Of a stretch of 64,000 nt of DNA, positions 15,749 through 24,495 are shown one piece after another; position 1 is the first letter of the stretch; each line of letters starts with the position of its first letter. Source of the stretch: Exiguobacterium acetylicum. Lineage in GTDB: Bacteria; Bacillota; Bacilli; Exiguobacteriales; Exiguobacteriaceae. Location of the stretch: positions 584,001 to 648,000 of the forward strand of contig NZ_CP081878.1 of NCBI RefSeq assembly GCF_022170825.1. Direction: 5' to 3'. The position numbers were made by a program, and so were the translations under genes. The notes under the pieces are model-generated. The model had not been told where the DNA came from, did not search any database, and saw only the letters and a program-made list of their open reading frames with translations.

Positions 15749-16495
15749 ATGAACGAAACGATTCAACATTTACTCAATCACCGGTCAATCCGGAAATTCA
15801 AACAACATCAATTGGACGAAGAGACGATTGAAACACTCATAAAAGCCGCGCAGGCTGCCTCGACCTCATCTTATCAGCAAGCCTATGCGATCATCGGTGT
15901 CGAAGACGAAGGATTGAAACGACAATTAGTCGATGTCGCAAGTGGTCAACAATACGTGGCAGAAAACAGTTACTTCTTCGTATTTTGCATGGATTACCAT
16001 AAACATACGTTAGCAGCAGAACTAGCAGGAGGCGATGTAAGCCGTACGATTGAGACGACGGAAGCACTTGTCGTAGGGGCTGTCGATGCGGGACTCGCTG
16101 CTCAAAATTTAGTCGTAGCTGCTGAGTCGCTCGGATACGGAACAGTCTATATCGGCTCTCTGCGAAATGATGCCCGACGTGTCAGCGAATTGCTACATCT
16201 TCCGGACCATGTCGTACCATTTTTTGGAGTCGCCGTTGGTCTTCCGGATCAACAACCCGGTAAAAAACCCCGCCTTCCGATGGATGCGGTCTTCCACCGG
16301 AATACGTATACTGATGACGATACGATGCGTGAGCTACTGACACAATACGAAGAGTCGACGTCATCGTATTACGGAGAACGGACCGGCGGTCAACGGACTG
16401 AAGGGTGGGTCAAGCAGATGGCAACCTCGATGCATGAACCGAAACGGACGTATCTTCGCGAATTCTTGAAAGAGAAACAAATCGCAAAAGATTGA
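15749..16495 (+). CDS. NADPH-dependent nitroreductase/flavin oxidoreductase, NfsA/NfrA type
   Basis: The 248-residue FMN enzyme of the nitroreductase superfamily begins NETIQHLLNHRSIRKFKQHQL, with the RSIRKF FMN-phosphate motif, AAQAASTSSYQQ, VVGAVDAGLAAQNLVVAAESLGYGTVYIG and GVAVGLPDQQPGKKPRLP, which are features of NfsA/NfrA. It transfers electrons from NADPH to nitroaromatics, quinones or flavins. AGAAGGGGA precedes the ATG. The LCP gene begins 15 bases after its stop, so they may share a transcript. Confidence 0.92.
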   Translation: MNETIQHLLNHRSIRKFKQHQLDEETIETLIKAAQAASTSSYQQAYAIIGVEDEGLKRQLVDVASGQQYVAENSYFFVFCMDYHKHTLAAELAGGDVSRTIETTEALVVGAVDAGLAAQNLVVAAESLGYGTVYIGSLRNDARRVSELLHLPDHVVPFFGVAVGLPDQQPGKKPRLPMDAVFHRNTYTDDDTMRELLTQYEESTSSYYGERTGGQRTEGWVKQMATSMHEPKRTYLREFLKEKQIAKD

Positions 16496-16510
16496 TACGG
16501 AGGTATCTGG

Positions 16511-17752
16511 ATGGCAGAACATCAACCACAGCGCTCCCGCTTGGAGCGACGACGTATGCAGTTAGAAGAACAGGCTAGACAAGAAGAAGAACAGGCTAGA
16601 CAGGAAGAGGCTTTTTCAAAAGAGTACACGCCGAACGAACCATTTTCTCAAGAATCATTCGGGAAGCAGCAAGAGCCGGTTACGTATCATCGATATGTCG
16701 AAGAGCAATCGAGAGATCGAAAAAGTACATCGGGTCGTTCCGGGAGCGGTATGCTTAAACAGGTCGCACAGATGATCGGGAGTGCCGGTTCACGATTGTT
16801 CGCTAATCAGGAACGCTCGAGACGTTCGAGGACGGCTAACCGGTCAGAGCGATCCGCGCAGGCGAGTCCTGATGTATCTTCGCGAGAAGCAAAGCCAAAA
16901 AAAATCAAGAAAAAACGTCGTATTAAACGAAAGATTATTGGACTATTCTTGCTGTTACTGATCGCGTTCGTTCTTTTTGCATCCCAACCGTTTACGTTCT
17001 TACTGATCGGTAGTGATGCACGACCAGGAGAATCATTGCGGGGGTCACGTTCGGATTCACTGTCGGTCATGCAATTCATCCCACTTTCTAGAACGATTCA
17101 ATTGACATCGATTCCTCGAGATACGTATACACCGATCTCTTGTGAGAATGGAAAGAAGGATAAAATTACGCATGCCTTTGCCTTCGGCGGCGAAGAGTGT
17201 ACGCAAGATGCCGTTTCGGGTCTACTCGATGAAGAAATCGATGGAAAGATCGTCATCTCTTTCGATAGTTTCATCGGATTAGTGGACCAAATCGGCGGAA
17301 TCGACCTTGTCTCGACAGGGACGTTCTCCGAGCAGGATGCGAGTGGGAAAGCAAATCAGTATTCATTCCAGAAAGGAAAGGAATACCATATGGATGGTGC
17401 GATGGCACTTGCCTATTCGAGACATCGAAAAACGGATAATGATGGAGCACGTGCGAATCGTCAGTCCGAAGTCATTCAAGCTGTGGCAACACATTTATTA
17501 AAACCGACTGGCTGGTCAAAAATTCCGGCAGCGCATACGTACATGAAAGAAGAGATGAATCTCGATTTGAGTGTACGTGAGATGGCGACGGCAGGATTAT
17601 CTCTTGCTTTGATGTCCGAACGAAAGCATTATGAAATCGAAGCGGTTAGCCAACGATTGAACGGAATTTTTTATGACATACCAGATGAAAAGGCGTTGCA
17701 AAAACTACGAGACCGTCTCGATACGACGTTCTATGGCACATTGAAGAACTGA
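16511..17752 (+). CDS. LytR-CpsA-Psr (LCP) family cell-wall polymer ligase
   Basis: LCP proteins attach teichoic acids or other glycopolymers to peptidoglycan from lipid carriers. The 413 residues comprise an unusually long cytoplasmic N-terminus (1-140) that is Gln/Glu/Arg-rich, a membrane helix (about 141-159) after a KKIKKKRRIKRK cluster, and the LCP domain (about 162-335) with FLLIGSDARPGE, RSDSLSVMQFIP, SIPRDTYTPI and YSRHRKTDNDGARANRQ carrying the conserved Asp and Arg residues. CGGAGG precedes the ATG. Residues 18-34 contain a short tandem EEQARQ duplication. It fits the teichoic-acid genes at 50-53 kb, but partnership is inferred. Confidence 0.92.
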   Translation: MAEHQPQRSRLERRRMQLEEQARQEEEQARQEEAFSKEYTPNEPFSQESFGKQQEPVTYHRYVEEQSRDRKSTSGRSGSGMLKQVAQMIGSAGSRLFANQERSRRSRTANRSERSAQASPDVSSREAKPKKIKKKRRIKRKIIGLFLLLLIAFVLFASQPFTFLLIGSDARPGESLRGSRSDSLSVMQFIPLSRTIQLTSIPRDTYTPISCENGKKDKITHAFAFGGEECTQDAVSGLLDEEIDGKIVISFDSFIGLVDQIGGIDLVSTGTFSEQDASGKANQYSFQKGKEYHMDGAMALAYSRHRKTDNDGARANRQSEVIQAVATHLLKPTGWSKIPAAHTYMKEEMNLDLSVREMATAGLSLALMSERKHYEIEAVSQRLNGIFYDIPDEKALQKLRDRLDTTFYGTLKN

Positions 17753-17907
17753 AGGGGAGGGGTTTCCTATCGGTCATTGCGGGTATAAATTGATGTACGT
17801 TGCTCCTTTAGTGGATCGTTTAAGTGATATCCGAAATCGATGATTTTCGGACACGACACCCTGACATTCCACGAAGGTGACTAACTTATCGAGGAGGGAC
17901 CCCCCAT

Positions 17908-18618
17908 ATGAAAGTACTAGTCGTAGGTGCATCCGGTACGATTGGAGCGCGCGTCGTCAAATCGCTTGCCAAGGGTCATCAGGTCACGGTTATCGTTCGT
18001 CACGAACATTTGGTGGAACGATTCGAAAAACTCGGTGTTAAGGCTCATTATGTCGACATCGAAACAGAACTCGAAAAAGTCATTGAGCACGGAGTCGCAG
18101 GACAGGATGCAGTCATTTGTGCGGCAACCGCAGGAGTAGATGGTGAAGCGACAGAAATTGAACTGCTGGATCGGACGGTTGCCTTAAAAACAATCGATGC
18201 AGCGAAAAAGGCGCGTGTCCGCCACTTTGTATTGTTGAGCGCTTATGGTGCAGATCGACCTGAGCAATTTAAGAAAGATGTCTATCCGTTCTATGCTGCT
18301 AAAAATGCTGCAGAAGAGCAGATTGAACATAGTGGTTTGACGTATACGATCATTTGTCCCGTAGCCATCACAACAGGTGAAGGACGTGGTTTGATTGAAG
18401 CGGATGAAGATTTAAAGGATACGAAGGACGCGACGATTTCCGAAACGGATGTCGCATCGATTCTCGTTGCCTCTGTCGATAATCGATCAGTCTTCAATCG
18501 ACGTCTAGAAGTCAAGGAAGGAAAGACATCCTTGAATGAAGCTTTAGGTGGAGCAGAAGCGGTCGGTAGCGTGAAGGATAATCGTCAAGTCAAAAAACAA
18601 CTACCGCGCTTTAACTAA
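17908..18618 (+). CDS. NAD(P)-binding Rossmann protein, atypical SDR/NmrA-like
   Basis: The 236-residue protein starts MKVLVVGASGTIGARVVKSL with the GxSGxIG dinucleotide motif, and has VIVRHEHLVERFEKLGV, AVICAATAG, LLSAYGAD and YPFYAAKNAAEEQIEHSGLTYTIICP, the latter matching the Tyr-x3-Lys region of extended or atypical SDRs such as YhfK. The substrate is unknown. GAGGAGGGA precedes the ATG. A strong terminator follows its stop by about 35 bases. Confidence 0.87.
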   Translation: MKVLVVGASGTIGARVVKSLAKGHQVTVIVRHEHLVERFEKLGVKAHYVDIETELEKVIEHGVAGQDAVICAATAGVDGEATEIELLDRTVALKTIDAAKKARVRHFVLLSAYGADRPEQFKKDVYPFYAAKNAAEEQIEHSGLTYTIICPVAITTGEGRGLIEADEDLKDTKDATISETDVASILVASVDNRSVFNRRLEVKEGKTSLNEALGGAEAVGSVKDNRQVKKQLPRFN

Positions 18619-18654
18619 CGGTCGAATCGTTTAAGAAGTTAATCCTATAAACGT

Positions 18655-18697
18655 AGCGAACTCTTTTGGCATATAATGCTGAAGAGTTCGCTTTTTT
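18655..18697 (+). terminator. Intrinsic terminator
   Basis: AGCGAACTCTT (18655-18665) pairs with AAGAGTTCGCT (18682-18692), followed by TTTTT. Confidence 0.82.
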
Positions 18698-18764
18698 GTT
18701 GATAAAAGAAGAAGGACGAAAAGAGGAAGTCTGCTACACTAAACAAAGAAGGAGGGGATTAGAT

Positions 18765-19310
18765 GTGAAAAAAACACTGATCTATCTGATCCTAGCGACT
18801 GCTGTCATTAGTATTGCCTACCAAGGTTATCGTACATATGAAGCGAAGCAGTCGAGAGTGGAGCAACAACAAAAACAAGCATCACAAGGTGGTCTCGAAG
18901 TAGGGATGAAAGCTCCGAATCTATCCTTACGTCAAGAAGGAAAAACCATTGATCTAGACGAAATCAATCATGATGTCTTTGTCATTAATTTTTGGGCGAC
19001 GTGGTGTCCACCTTGTAAACAGGAGATTCCAGAACTAAATGCCTTTGCACGACATACAGATGTACCCGTTTACGGGATCAATGTCACGACATCAGAACGA
19101 CGTGTTTCGGATGTTGCGGATTTTCTGAAGAAAACACCTGTGGAATATCCTGTGTTATATGATCGCGAAGGAACGTCTGAGGATGCGTATCGTCTTGTAG
19201 CAATGCCGGCAACCTATGTATTAGACCGCAAAGGAACGATTCTCGCGAAACACGTCGGTCCTGTGACGGAACAGATGTTAAAAGAGATGGTGAAACGAAC
19301 AGGAGGATGA
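18765..19310 (+). CDS. Membrane-anchored thioredoxin-like protein, TlpA/ResA family
   Basis: The GTG at 18765, 7 bases after GGAGGGG, gives 181 residues; an upstream ATG in frame lies inside the preceding terminator and is rejected. An N-terminal membrane helix (residues 4-20) anchors the protein, with the thioredoxin fold outside. The active site is WATWCPPC (Cys81 and Cys84), followed by the cis-Pro region AMPATYVLD. Such proteins reduce extracytoplasmic disulfides, for instance in cytochrome c maturation, or act in sporulation or redox control. It overlaps the next gene's ribosome site. Confidence 0.9.
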   Translation: MKKTLIYLILATAVISIAYQGYRTYEAKQSRVEQQQKQASQGGLEVGMKAPNLSLRQEGKTIDLDEINHDVFVINFWATWCPPCKQEIPELNAFARHTDVPVYGINVTTSERRVSDVADFLKKTPVEYPVLYDREGTSEDAYRLVAMPATYVLDRKGTILAKHVGPVTEQMLKEMVKRTGG

Positions 19311-19312
19311 CG

Positions 19313-19765
19313 ATGGAACTCCGATGCCGCAATTGCTCCTTTCAACAAACATTCCAACTCGGGCAACTGGATGGGTGGCCAACGTTTCCTGCTCTCTTGA
19401 CGCAAGGGGTCGAAGCGTTCATGACAGGTCTGCCTCTTTGGTTCGTCCCGTCGATGCATGAACCTATCCTCCAGCGGACGTATTTGGATGACTGGAATCG
19501 TTTTCGCTTAATTCAGCACTATCAGCTTCACCAAGATGAATTAGCGGACGGGTGGGTACCACATCAATTGGATCTATATCATTGTCCGACATGCTCTCGG
19601 TTTTCGAATCGATTCTGGTGCGCATTGTTCTTGCAGCTAGATGTTGTCGAGCCACATTATGAATGTTCACATGATCAGACGGTATTGGAACGAATCGAAA
19701 TATCCGATATCCACCACTTTCCTTGTCCATCTTGTTGCGTTCACTCCTTATATGTTCGTAGATAA
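19313..19765 (+). CDS. Uncharacterised zinc-ribbon-like protein
   Basis: The ATG at 19313 follows AGGAGG by 6 bases and gives 150 residues. Three CxxC-type pairs (CRNC at the N-terminus, CPTC near residue 99, CPSC near residue 141) suggest structural zinc sites; the last may be CPSCC. The middle contains aromatic-rich stretches such as GLPLWFVPSMHEP. No family is recognised. It begins 2 bases after the TlpA-like gene, so the two are co-transcribed, but no functional link is evident. Confidence 0.66.
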   Translation: MELRCRNCSFQQTFQLGQLDGWPTFPALLTQGVEAFMTGLPLWFVPSMHEPILQRTYLDDWNRFRLIQHYQLHQDELADGWVPHQLDLYHCPTCSRFSNRFWCALFLQLDVVEPHYECSHDQTVLERIEISDIHHFPCPSCCVHSLYVRR

Positions 19766-19768
19766 AGC

Positions 19769-19848
19769 AAAAAAGCCATTCATTTCATGAGAGACTGATG
19801 AGAGAAAATTCTTCTCTATAGTCAATGCATGATATGGAATGGCTTTTT
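19769..19848. terminator. Long imperfect hairpin, probable bidirectional terminator
   Basis: AAAAAAGCCATTCAT and its complement GAATGGCTTTTT close an 80-base structure that also contains GACT/AGTC and AGAGAA/TTCTCT inner stems. The gene on each side converges on it, so termination in both directions is likely. It is longer and more branched than its neighbours. Confidence 0.65.
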
Positions 19849-19856
19849 ATCGATCA

Positions 19857-20066
19857 TCAACCCATTTGCCGAAACGAAAATGTTTGAAAGGAAGAGGGTG
19901 ATGAATTGCTGACATCTAACGTATAAGTTGTACCATCAAAGATAATCGTATCGCCTAACCGTGCTTCAGGTGGTAAATAACGTCGTGGAATGAAACTTGA
20001 ACCATTTTCCCACAGTAGGACAGCATATTTGCCATCAAGTCGCTCCAGCGTACCACGTTTAATCAT
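19857..20066 (-). CDS. DUF3006 family small protein
   Basis: I use the ATG at 20066, 6 bases after GGGAGGAG, giving 69 residues. The core KRGTLERLDGKYAVLLWENG, then PRRYLPPEARLGDTIIFDG, matches DUF3006, a short beta-rich domain of unknown function often found near metallo-beta-lactamase or nuclease genes. Here it stands alone. A longer frame runs to 20135 but lacks a ribosome site. Confidence 0.75.
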   Translation of the reverse strand: MIKRGTLERLDGKYAVLLWENGSSFIPRRYLPPEARLGDTIIFDGTTYTLDVSNSSPSSFQTFSFRQMG

Positions 20067-20274
20067 ATTAACTCCTCCCACAATTACATCGAAGTCATTC
20101 CTAGGTCGAACAGGAATGTACTCTCTCTCTATCATTCTCTGTAATTTTTATTCTTATGTTTGGTATATTCCCAGTTCGTTTCATCTTTACACATAATTAT
20201 TAAAAAAAACGCGATTCCAAGCCGTTTTCGTCTTAAATCTGACGTATTTAATAGGAATAAGGTAGGGAGCAGTC

Positions 20275-20307
20275 GGAAAAAAAAGACCCGATATATCATA
20301 TCGGATC
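20275..20307 (-). terminator. Intrinsic terminator of nhaC
   Basis: On the - strand GATCCGATA pairs with TATCGGGTC (9 bp, one G-U), followed by TTTTTTTT, 18 bases after the nhaC stop. Confidence 0.82.
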
Positions 20308-20325
20308 TCTAACATGAGAATAGAC

Positions 20326-21702
20326 TTAAGAAGCGAGGGACTGTTTCGTTTCGACTTTCGTTGGACGAAGAAAAGCAAGCAAGAACGTAAACAATGGTGA
20401 AAGAAGTAAAAAGAATGCGAACGGGATGTATTCGGTTACCGGTACACCAAGAGTAGAAGCGAAGAATGCTCCAGAAACTCCCCACGGAATGAGTGGATTG
20501 ACGAGTGTTCCACCATCCTCGAGTGAGCGCGAAAGGAAACGCGGATCAATCTGACGCTCTTCAAAAATTTTCTTGAATGCTTGACCCGGAAGCAAGATGG
20601 ACAAGTATTGTTCTCCAGCCATCAGGTTCACACCAATCGACGACAAGGCAACCGATGAGATGATACTGCCATCGCGCTTCAGTCGGGAAACCGTCCGTTC
20701 AATGACGACATCGATGACACCGATACCACGCAAGACGCCACCGAAAGCAAGCGCGAGCATGACGAGCGAAACCGACCACATCATGGACTGCAATCCGCCT
20801 TTAGTAATGATTGCCGTGACAGTCTCACTAGACGATTCTAATTTTAAGCCGTTCTGAATGACTGCCATCCAGTTCGAGATGTTCCAGTTTCCTTGTACGA
20901 GACCTGTTAGTAATAATCCACTCAACACACCAGCAACGAGTGTTGGGATGACGGGCATCTTACGTAATGCTAACACCATGACGAGCAATGGTGAAAGCAA
21001 TGTCCAAGGTGACAGGTCAAACAAACGAGCTAACTCTTGTTGCGTCGTTTGAACAGCAGACGAATCGACATTTCCACCACTACGTCCGAAGATGAAGAAT
21101 AAGATGAATGTAATCGTGATGGCGGGAATCGTCGTTCCCATCATGAAACGAATATGATCGAATACGGACACGTTGACGATTCCTGGCGCGAAATTGGTCG
21201 TATCTGACAAAGGTGACATCTTATCTCCGAAACACGCACCACTGATAATAGCGCCTGCTGCAAGTGCTGGATTGACGCCTAGTGCAATCGCGATTCCCAT
21301 CAAGGCAACACCGACCGTACCGATCGTCGTAAATGAGCTACCTGTAAAGGTCGACACGACCATCGCAATCAAAAGCGCACTTGGAGCGAACCAAGTTGCT
21401 GAAAGTGTAGATAAACCAAAATGAAGAAGGGTCGGCACTGCGCCACTCATCATCCAGACCGCAATCGTCATACCGACGAGCAGCATGATCAGGATTGGTT
21501 TGATTGCTTCACGAATACCTTGAATCATGTGGTGTTCGACGTCTACGAACTTAAACCCACGGTAAACGGCATATCCTGAGACGAAAATAAGACTGGACAA
21601 GATGGCAAGATGCGGTTCGGCTTTGGCACCGAATAACGCGGACAATAAGATGATGATGCTGATTCCTAGGATAGCTGCGGATTCACGGAATGACATGCGC
21701 AT
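20326..21702 (-). CDS. nhaC: NhaC-family Na+/H+ antiporter
   Basis: The 458-residue protein has about eleven hydrophobic helices and the family signatures STFTGSSFTTIGTVGVALMGI, ISGACFGDKMSPLSDTTNFAPG and SSIGVNLMAGEQYLSILLPG. NhaC members exchange protons for sodium; the related MleN exchanges malate and sodium for lactate, so the substrate is not certain. AAGGAGG precedes the ATG at 21702. It has its own terminator and is divergent from the small ORF at 21962. Confidence 0.9.
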   Translation of the reverse strand: MRMSFRESAAILGISIIILLSALFGAKAEPHLAILSSLIFVSGYAVYRGFKFVDVEHHMIQGIREAIKPILIMLLVGMTIAVWMMSGAVPTLLHFGLSTLSATWFAPSALLIAMVVSTFTGSSFTTIGTVGVALMGIAIALGVNPALAAGAIISGACFGDKMSPLSDTTNFAPGIVNVSVFDHIRFMMGTTIPAITITFILFFIFGRSGGNVDSSAVQTTQQELARLFDLSPWTLLSPLLVMVLALRKMPVIPTLVAGVLSGLLLTGLVQGNWNISNWMAVIQNGLKLESSSETVTAIITKGGLQSMMWSVSLVMLALAFGGVLRGIGVIDVVIERTVSRLKRDGSIISSVALSSIGVNLMAGEQYLSILLPGQAFKKIFEERQIDPRFLSRSLEDGGTLVNPLIPWGVSGAFFASTLGVPVTEYIPFAFFLLLSPLFTFLLAFLRPTKVETKQSLAS

Positions 21703-21878
21703 GCTTCCACCTCCTTAAATGAATATGAAAGTATAAAGTATGATGACTCTCTGTTACTAACACGCTTTTATGCACAAAAGCATTGAACAAACGTAATACT
21801 AACGAATATTTTGGATGGCGTCAACCATAAGAGTTTCAATGAAAAATATAAAAAAATATAAATGTGACGATTTTTTGT

Positions 21879-21892
21879 CGTAAACGCTTTCT
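21879..21892 (+). promoter_or_regulatory. Possible CcpA site (cre)
   Basis: CGTAAACGCTTTCT agrees with 12 of 14 positions of TGWAANCGNTNWCA, missing the first and last base. It lies 83 bases before the 31-residue ORF and 180 bases upstream of nhaC, so either could be its target. Confidence 0.35.
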
Positions 21893-21961
21893 TTTTTAGT
21901 TCAAATCTTGCACAATAAGAAGTATCAAATGACATTTTTGTGAACGATGAGGAGGATACAT

Positions 21962-22057
21962 ATGTTTACACTGATTTTTGTGGTGGTCGTTGCGATCATG
22001 GGTGCAGGTGTATTTGGAATTGATCATCTCGTAGCGCAACGTGCTGAAAAGCGTTAA
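21962..22057 (+). CDS. 31-residue single-span membrane peptide
   Basis: ATG at 21962 follows GAGGAGGATACAT, an ideal ribosome site, and encodes 31 residues: a hydrophobic helix (FTLIFVVVVAIMGAGVFGI) followed by the charged tail DHLVAQRAEKR. A strong terminator follows within 15 bases, so the peptide is a complete transcription unit. Such small single-span proteins often modulate transporters or stress systems; no partner can be named from sequence. Confidence 0.6.
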   Translation: MFTLIFVVVVAIMGAGVFGIDHLVAQRAEKR

Positions 22058-22071
22058 GCGGATAGAAGTAA

Positions 22072-22127
22072 AAGAAGCGTTGAAGGGACTGTCTTATAGA
22101 AGACAATCGCTTCAACGCTTCTTTTTT
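22072..22127 (+). terminator. Intrinsic terminator of the small membrane peptide
   Basis: AAGAAGCGTTGAAG (22072-22085) pairs with CTTCAACGCTTCTT (22110-22123), ending in a T tract. It insulates the arginine operon promoter. Confidence 0.85.
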
Positions 22128-22134
22128 GCATAAA

Positions 22135-22181
22135 AACTAATAAAAATTCAATTGACAGTATAAATATTCATATGTTTAAAT
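22135..22181 (+). promoter_or_regulatory. Arginine operon promoter with ARG box
   Basis: AACTAATAAAAATTCAAT (22135-22152) matches 15 of 18 positions of the Bacillus ARG box CATGAATAAAAATKCAAK. It abuts a perfect TTGACA -35 (22152-22157); the -10 is TTAAAT at 22176, 18 bp away. A weaker second half-box (TATAAATATTCATA) lies in the spacer, 20 bp on. ArgR with arginine would therefore block polymerase entry. Confidence 0.7.
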
Positions 22182-22215
22182 CGGTATAACATTCTTCGAA
22201 GGGGAGCGAACAGAT

Positions 22216-23247
22216 ATGAAATGCACCATCATTGGAGCAACAGGATATACCGGAATTGAGCTGATTCGGTTGTTAGAAGCACATCCTTCTTTTGAAATCG
22301 TCTGCTTAATGAGTGATTCGATGGCAGGAGAATCTATGAATGACGTATTCCCGTTCATGAATAAAAAAACATACTCATCGTTATCTTCTTTTTCGGTAGA
22401 GCATTTGATGGAAACCGAGACAGATATGGTCTTCTTAGCAACACCGAGTGGAATATCGAAACAGTACCTAGAACACCTTCAAAACTGGTCCGGCTACGTC
22501 ATTGATTTAAGTGGTGATTTACGACTTCCGTCTGACATATATGCAACGTGGTACAACAAGGAACCAGTAGCTGTGGACATACAAAAAAAAGCAGCTTACG
22601 GATTACCGGAATGGAATCGTCAAGCTGTTGCGGCAAGTAAATGGATCGCGAATCCAGGATGCTACGCAACAGCAGTCTTGCTGGGTCTGACACCATTCTT
22701 AAAAGAGAAAAAAATCGATCCATCTCAAATCATCATTCAAGCCTCTTCTGGTCTGACGGGAGCAGGCAAAACGTTGACGGCACAGACTCATCATGTGCAC
22801 TCGAGTGAAAACGTTCGTTTGTATAAAGTGAATCAGCATCAGCATATACCGGAAATTGAGCAAGCACTATTTGAATGGACGGGATCATCGCATCCAATCA
22901 CGTTCTCAACCCAACTGTTACCCATTAATCGAGGGATCATGGCGATTATGACGGTGCAGCCATTGATCGATTTATCGGAAACGGAGTGGCGATCTTGGTT
23001 AACCGACCAGTATGCGACCGAATCTTTCGTTCGTATCCAACAGACTGATCCAGAAGTGAAATCCGTCGTTGGTAGTAATCACTGTGATTTAACGGTGTAT
23101 AAGGATGAACGAACGGGACGCGTCACGATCGTTTCGGTTATTGACAACATGCAAAAAGGAGCGGCCGGACAGGCTGTTCAAAACGCCAACATTCTAGCAG
23201 GATTTGATGAGATGTCTGGTTTGACCCAACAGCCGATCTACATTTAA
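22216..23247 (+). CDS. argC: N-acetyl-gamma-glutamyl-phosphate reductase
   Basis: ArgC reduces N-acetylglutamyl phosphate to the semialdehyde with NADPH, the third step of arginine synthesis. The 343-residue protein begins CTIIGATGYTGIELIRLLEAHP, with the catalytic NPGCYATA (Cys149) and SSGLTGAGKTLT, and HxxH residues later in the catalytic domain. GGGGAGCG precedes the ATG. It is first in argCJBD-carAB-argF, a seven-gene operon. Confidence 0.96.
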   Translation: MKCTIIGATGYTGIELIRLLEAHPSFEIVCLMSDSMAGESMNDVFPFMNKKTYSSLSSFSVEHLMETETDMVFLATPSGISKQYLEHLQNWSGYVIDLSGDLRLPSDIYATWYNKEPVAVDIQKKAAYGLPEWNRQAVAASKWIANPGCYATAVLLGLTPFLKEKKIDPSQIIIQASSGLTGAGKTLTAQTHHVHSSENVRLYKVNQHQHIPEIEQALFEWTGSSHPITFSTQLLPINRGIMAIMTVQPLIDLSETEWRSWLTDQYATESFVRIQQTDPEVKSVVGSNHCDLTVYKDERTGRVTIVSVIDNMQKGAAGQAVQNANILAGFDEMSGLTQQPIYI

Positions 23248-23277
23248 TCAATAGAAAACGAAAGAGGAGGAACGCCT

Positions 23278-24495
23278 GTGTGGCAAGTACAAGTAGAGAC
23301 CCCGTTGACGATTACGACACCGAAGGGATTTCAAGCATCAGGAATACATGTGGGATTAAAACGAAAGCGAAAGGATCTTGGTCTGATTTGGTGTGAGGCA
23401 GGAGCGAGTGCTGCAGCTGTTTACACGACGAATCAAGTTCAGGCGGCCCCAATCACTGTGACGAAGCAAGCACTACAGACATCACAAGGACGTATACATG
23501 CCGTCCTCGTCAACAGTGGAAATGCGAATGCCTGTACAGGAGAACTAGGCTTATCTCATGCGTATATGTCGCAACAAGCGATGGCAAAAAGCTTGAATGT
23601 TGCTCCAGAACAAGTAGTGATTGCTTCGACAGGAATCATCGGGCAACCACTGGCGATTGATACGTTACTAGCAGGTATTCCTCAGTTGATGCCTTCAAAT
23701 GATAGTGATGCTGCGAATGATTTTGCCCACGCAATTCTGACGACCGATACTGGTACGAAATCAGCCGGTCAACAATACATGCAAGGGGATGTCCAAATTT
23801 CAGTATGTGGTGTGGCGAAAGGGTCAGGGATGATCCATCCGAATATGGCAACGATGCTTGGTTTTTTGACGACAGATGCAACGATTGAACCGGATACCCT
23901 TCAAACGATATTGCGCCGGACGATTCATCGGACGTTCAACTGCATTACGGTAGACGGTGATAGTTCGACGAACGACATGGTCATGATTTTAGCGAGCGGA
24001 GCTGCAGGGGGAGCAACGATTGTTGAAGGTACGGACGAGGCACTAGCATTCGAACAGGCGATTGAAACGGTTTGTCAGGACTTAGCAAAACAGATTGCGC
24101 GGGACGGGGAAGGTGCGACGAAACTGATTGAAGTAACAGTGTCAGGAACACAGACGGATGAAGTAGCGCGAATGGTCGCAAAACAAGTCGTCGGCTCGTC
24201 GCTCGTCAAGACAGCAATCTTCGGGGAAGATGCGAACTGGGGACGAATCATCGCCGCTGTCGGAAGTATCGAGGAGCCGCTCGATGTCTCAAACGTCGAT
24301 ATCAAAATTGGTTCGCAGTGGGTATTGCAACAGAGTATGCCTGTCTTATTCGATGAAACGGTTGCGTCACATGATTTAGCGCAGCAAGACGTCCAGATTC
24401 ATATCGATCTACATGATGGGACAGGACAAGGGCACGCCTATGGCTGTGATCTGACGTACGACTACGTCAAAATCAATGCGAGCTACCGGACATGA
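23278..24495 (+). CDS. argJ: Bifunctional ornithine acetyltransferase / N-acetylglutamate synthase
   Basis: ArgJ recycles the acetyl group from N-acetylornithine to glutamate, so no argE-type deacetylase is needed. The 405-residue precursor self-cleaves before the Thr of KGSGMIHPNMATMLGF, which is intact here. Other landmarks are NSGNANACTG and CITVDGDSSTNDM. The GTG at 23278 follows GAGGAGGAAC. The last four bases overlap argB as ATGA. Confidence 0.96.
   Translation: MWQVQVETPLTITTPKGFQASGIHVGLKRKRKDLGLIWCEAGASAAAVYTTNQVQAAPITVTKQALQTSQGRIHAVLVNSGNANACTGELGLSHAYMSQQAMAKSLNVAPEQVVIASTGIIGQPLAIDTLLAGIPQLMPSNDSDAANDFAHAILTTDTGTKSAGQQYMQGDVQISVCGVAKGSGMIHPNMATMLGFLTTDATIEPDTLQTILRRTIHRTFNCITVDGDSSTNDMVMILASGAAGGATIVEGTDEALAFEQAIETVCQDLAKQIARDGEGATKLIEVTVSGTQTDEVARMVAKQVVGSSLVKTAIFGEDANWGRIIAAVGSIEEPLDVSNVDIKIGSQWVLQQSMPVLFDETVASHDLAQQDVQIHIDLHDGTGQGHAYGCDLTYDYVKINASYRT

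Noticed and set aside
16568-16609. Tandem GAACAGGCTAGACA repeat as a mobile element
   Set aside because: It is an in-frame codon duplication inside the LCP gene with no ends or target duplication.
17753-17907. Small RNA or terminator between the LCP and NAD(P)-binding genes
   Set aside because: A 7-bp TCCGAAA/TTTCGGA stem is present, but has no T tract or promoter-like partner.
18655-18764. N-terminal extension of the TlpA-like protein from 18666
   Set aside because: It begins inside an intrinsic terminator, whereas GTG 18765 has a perfect ribosome site and starts a normal membrane anchor.
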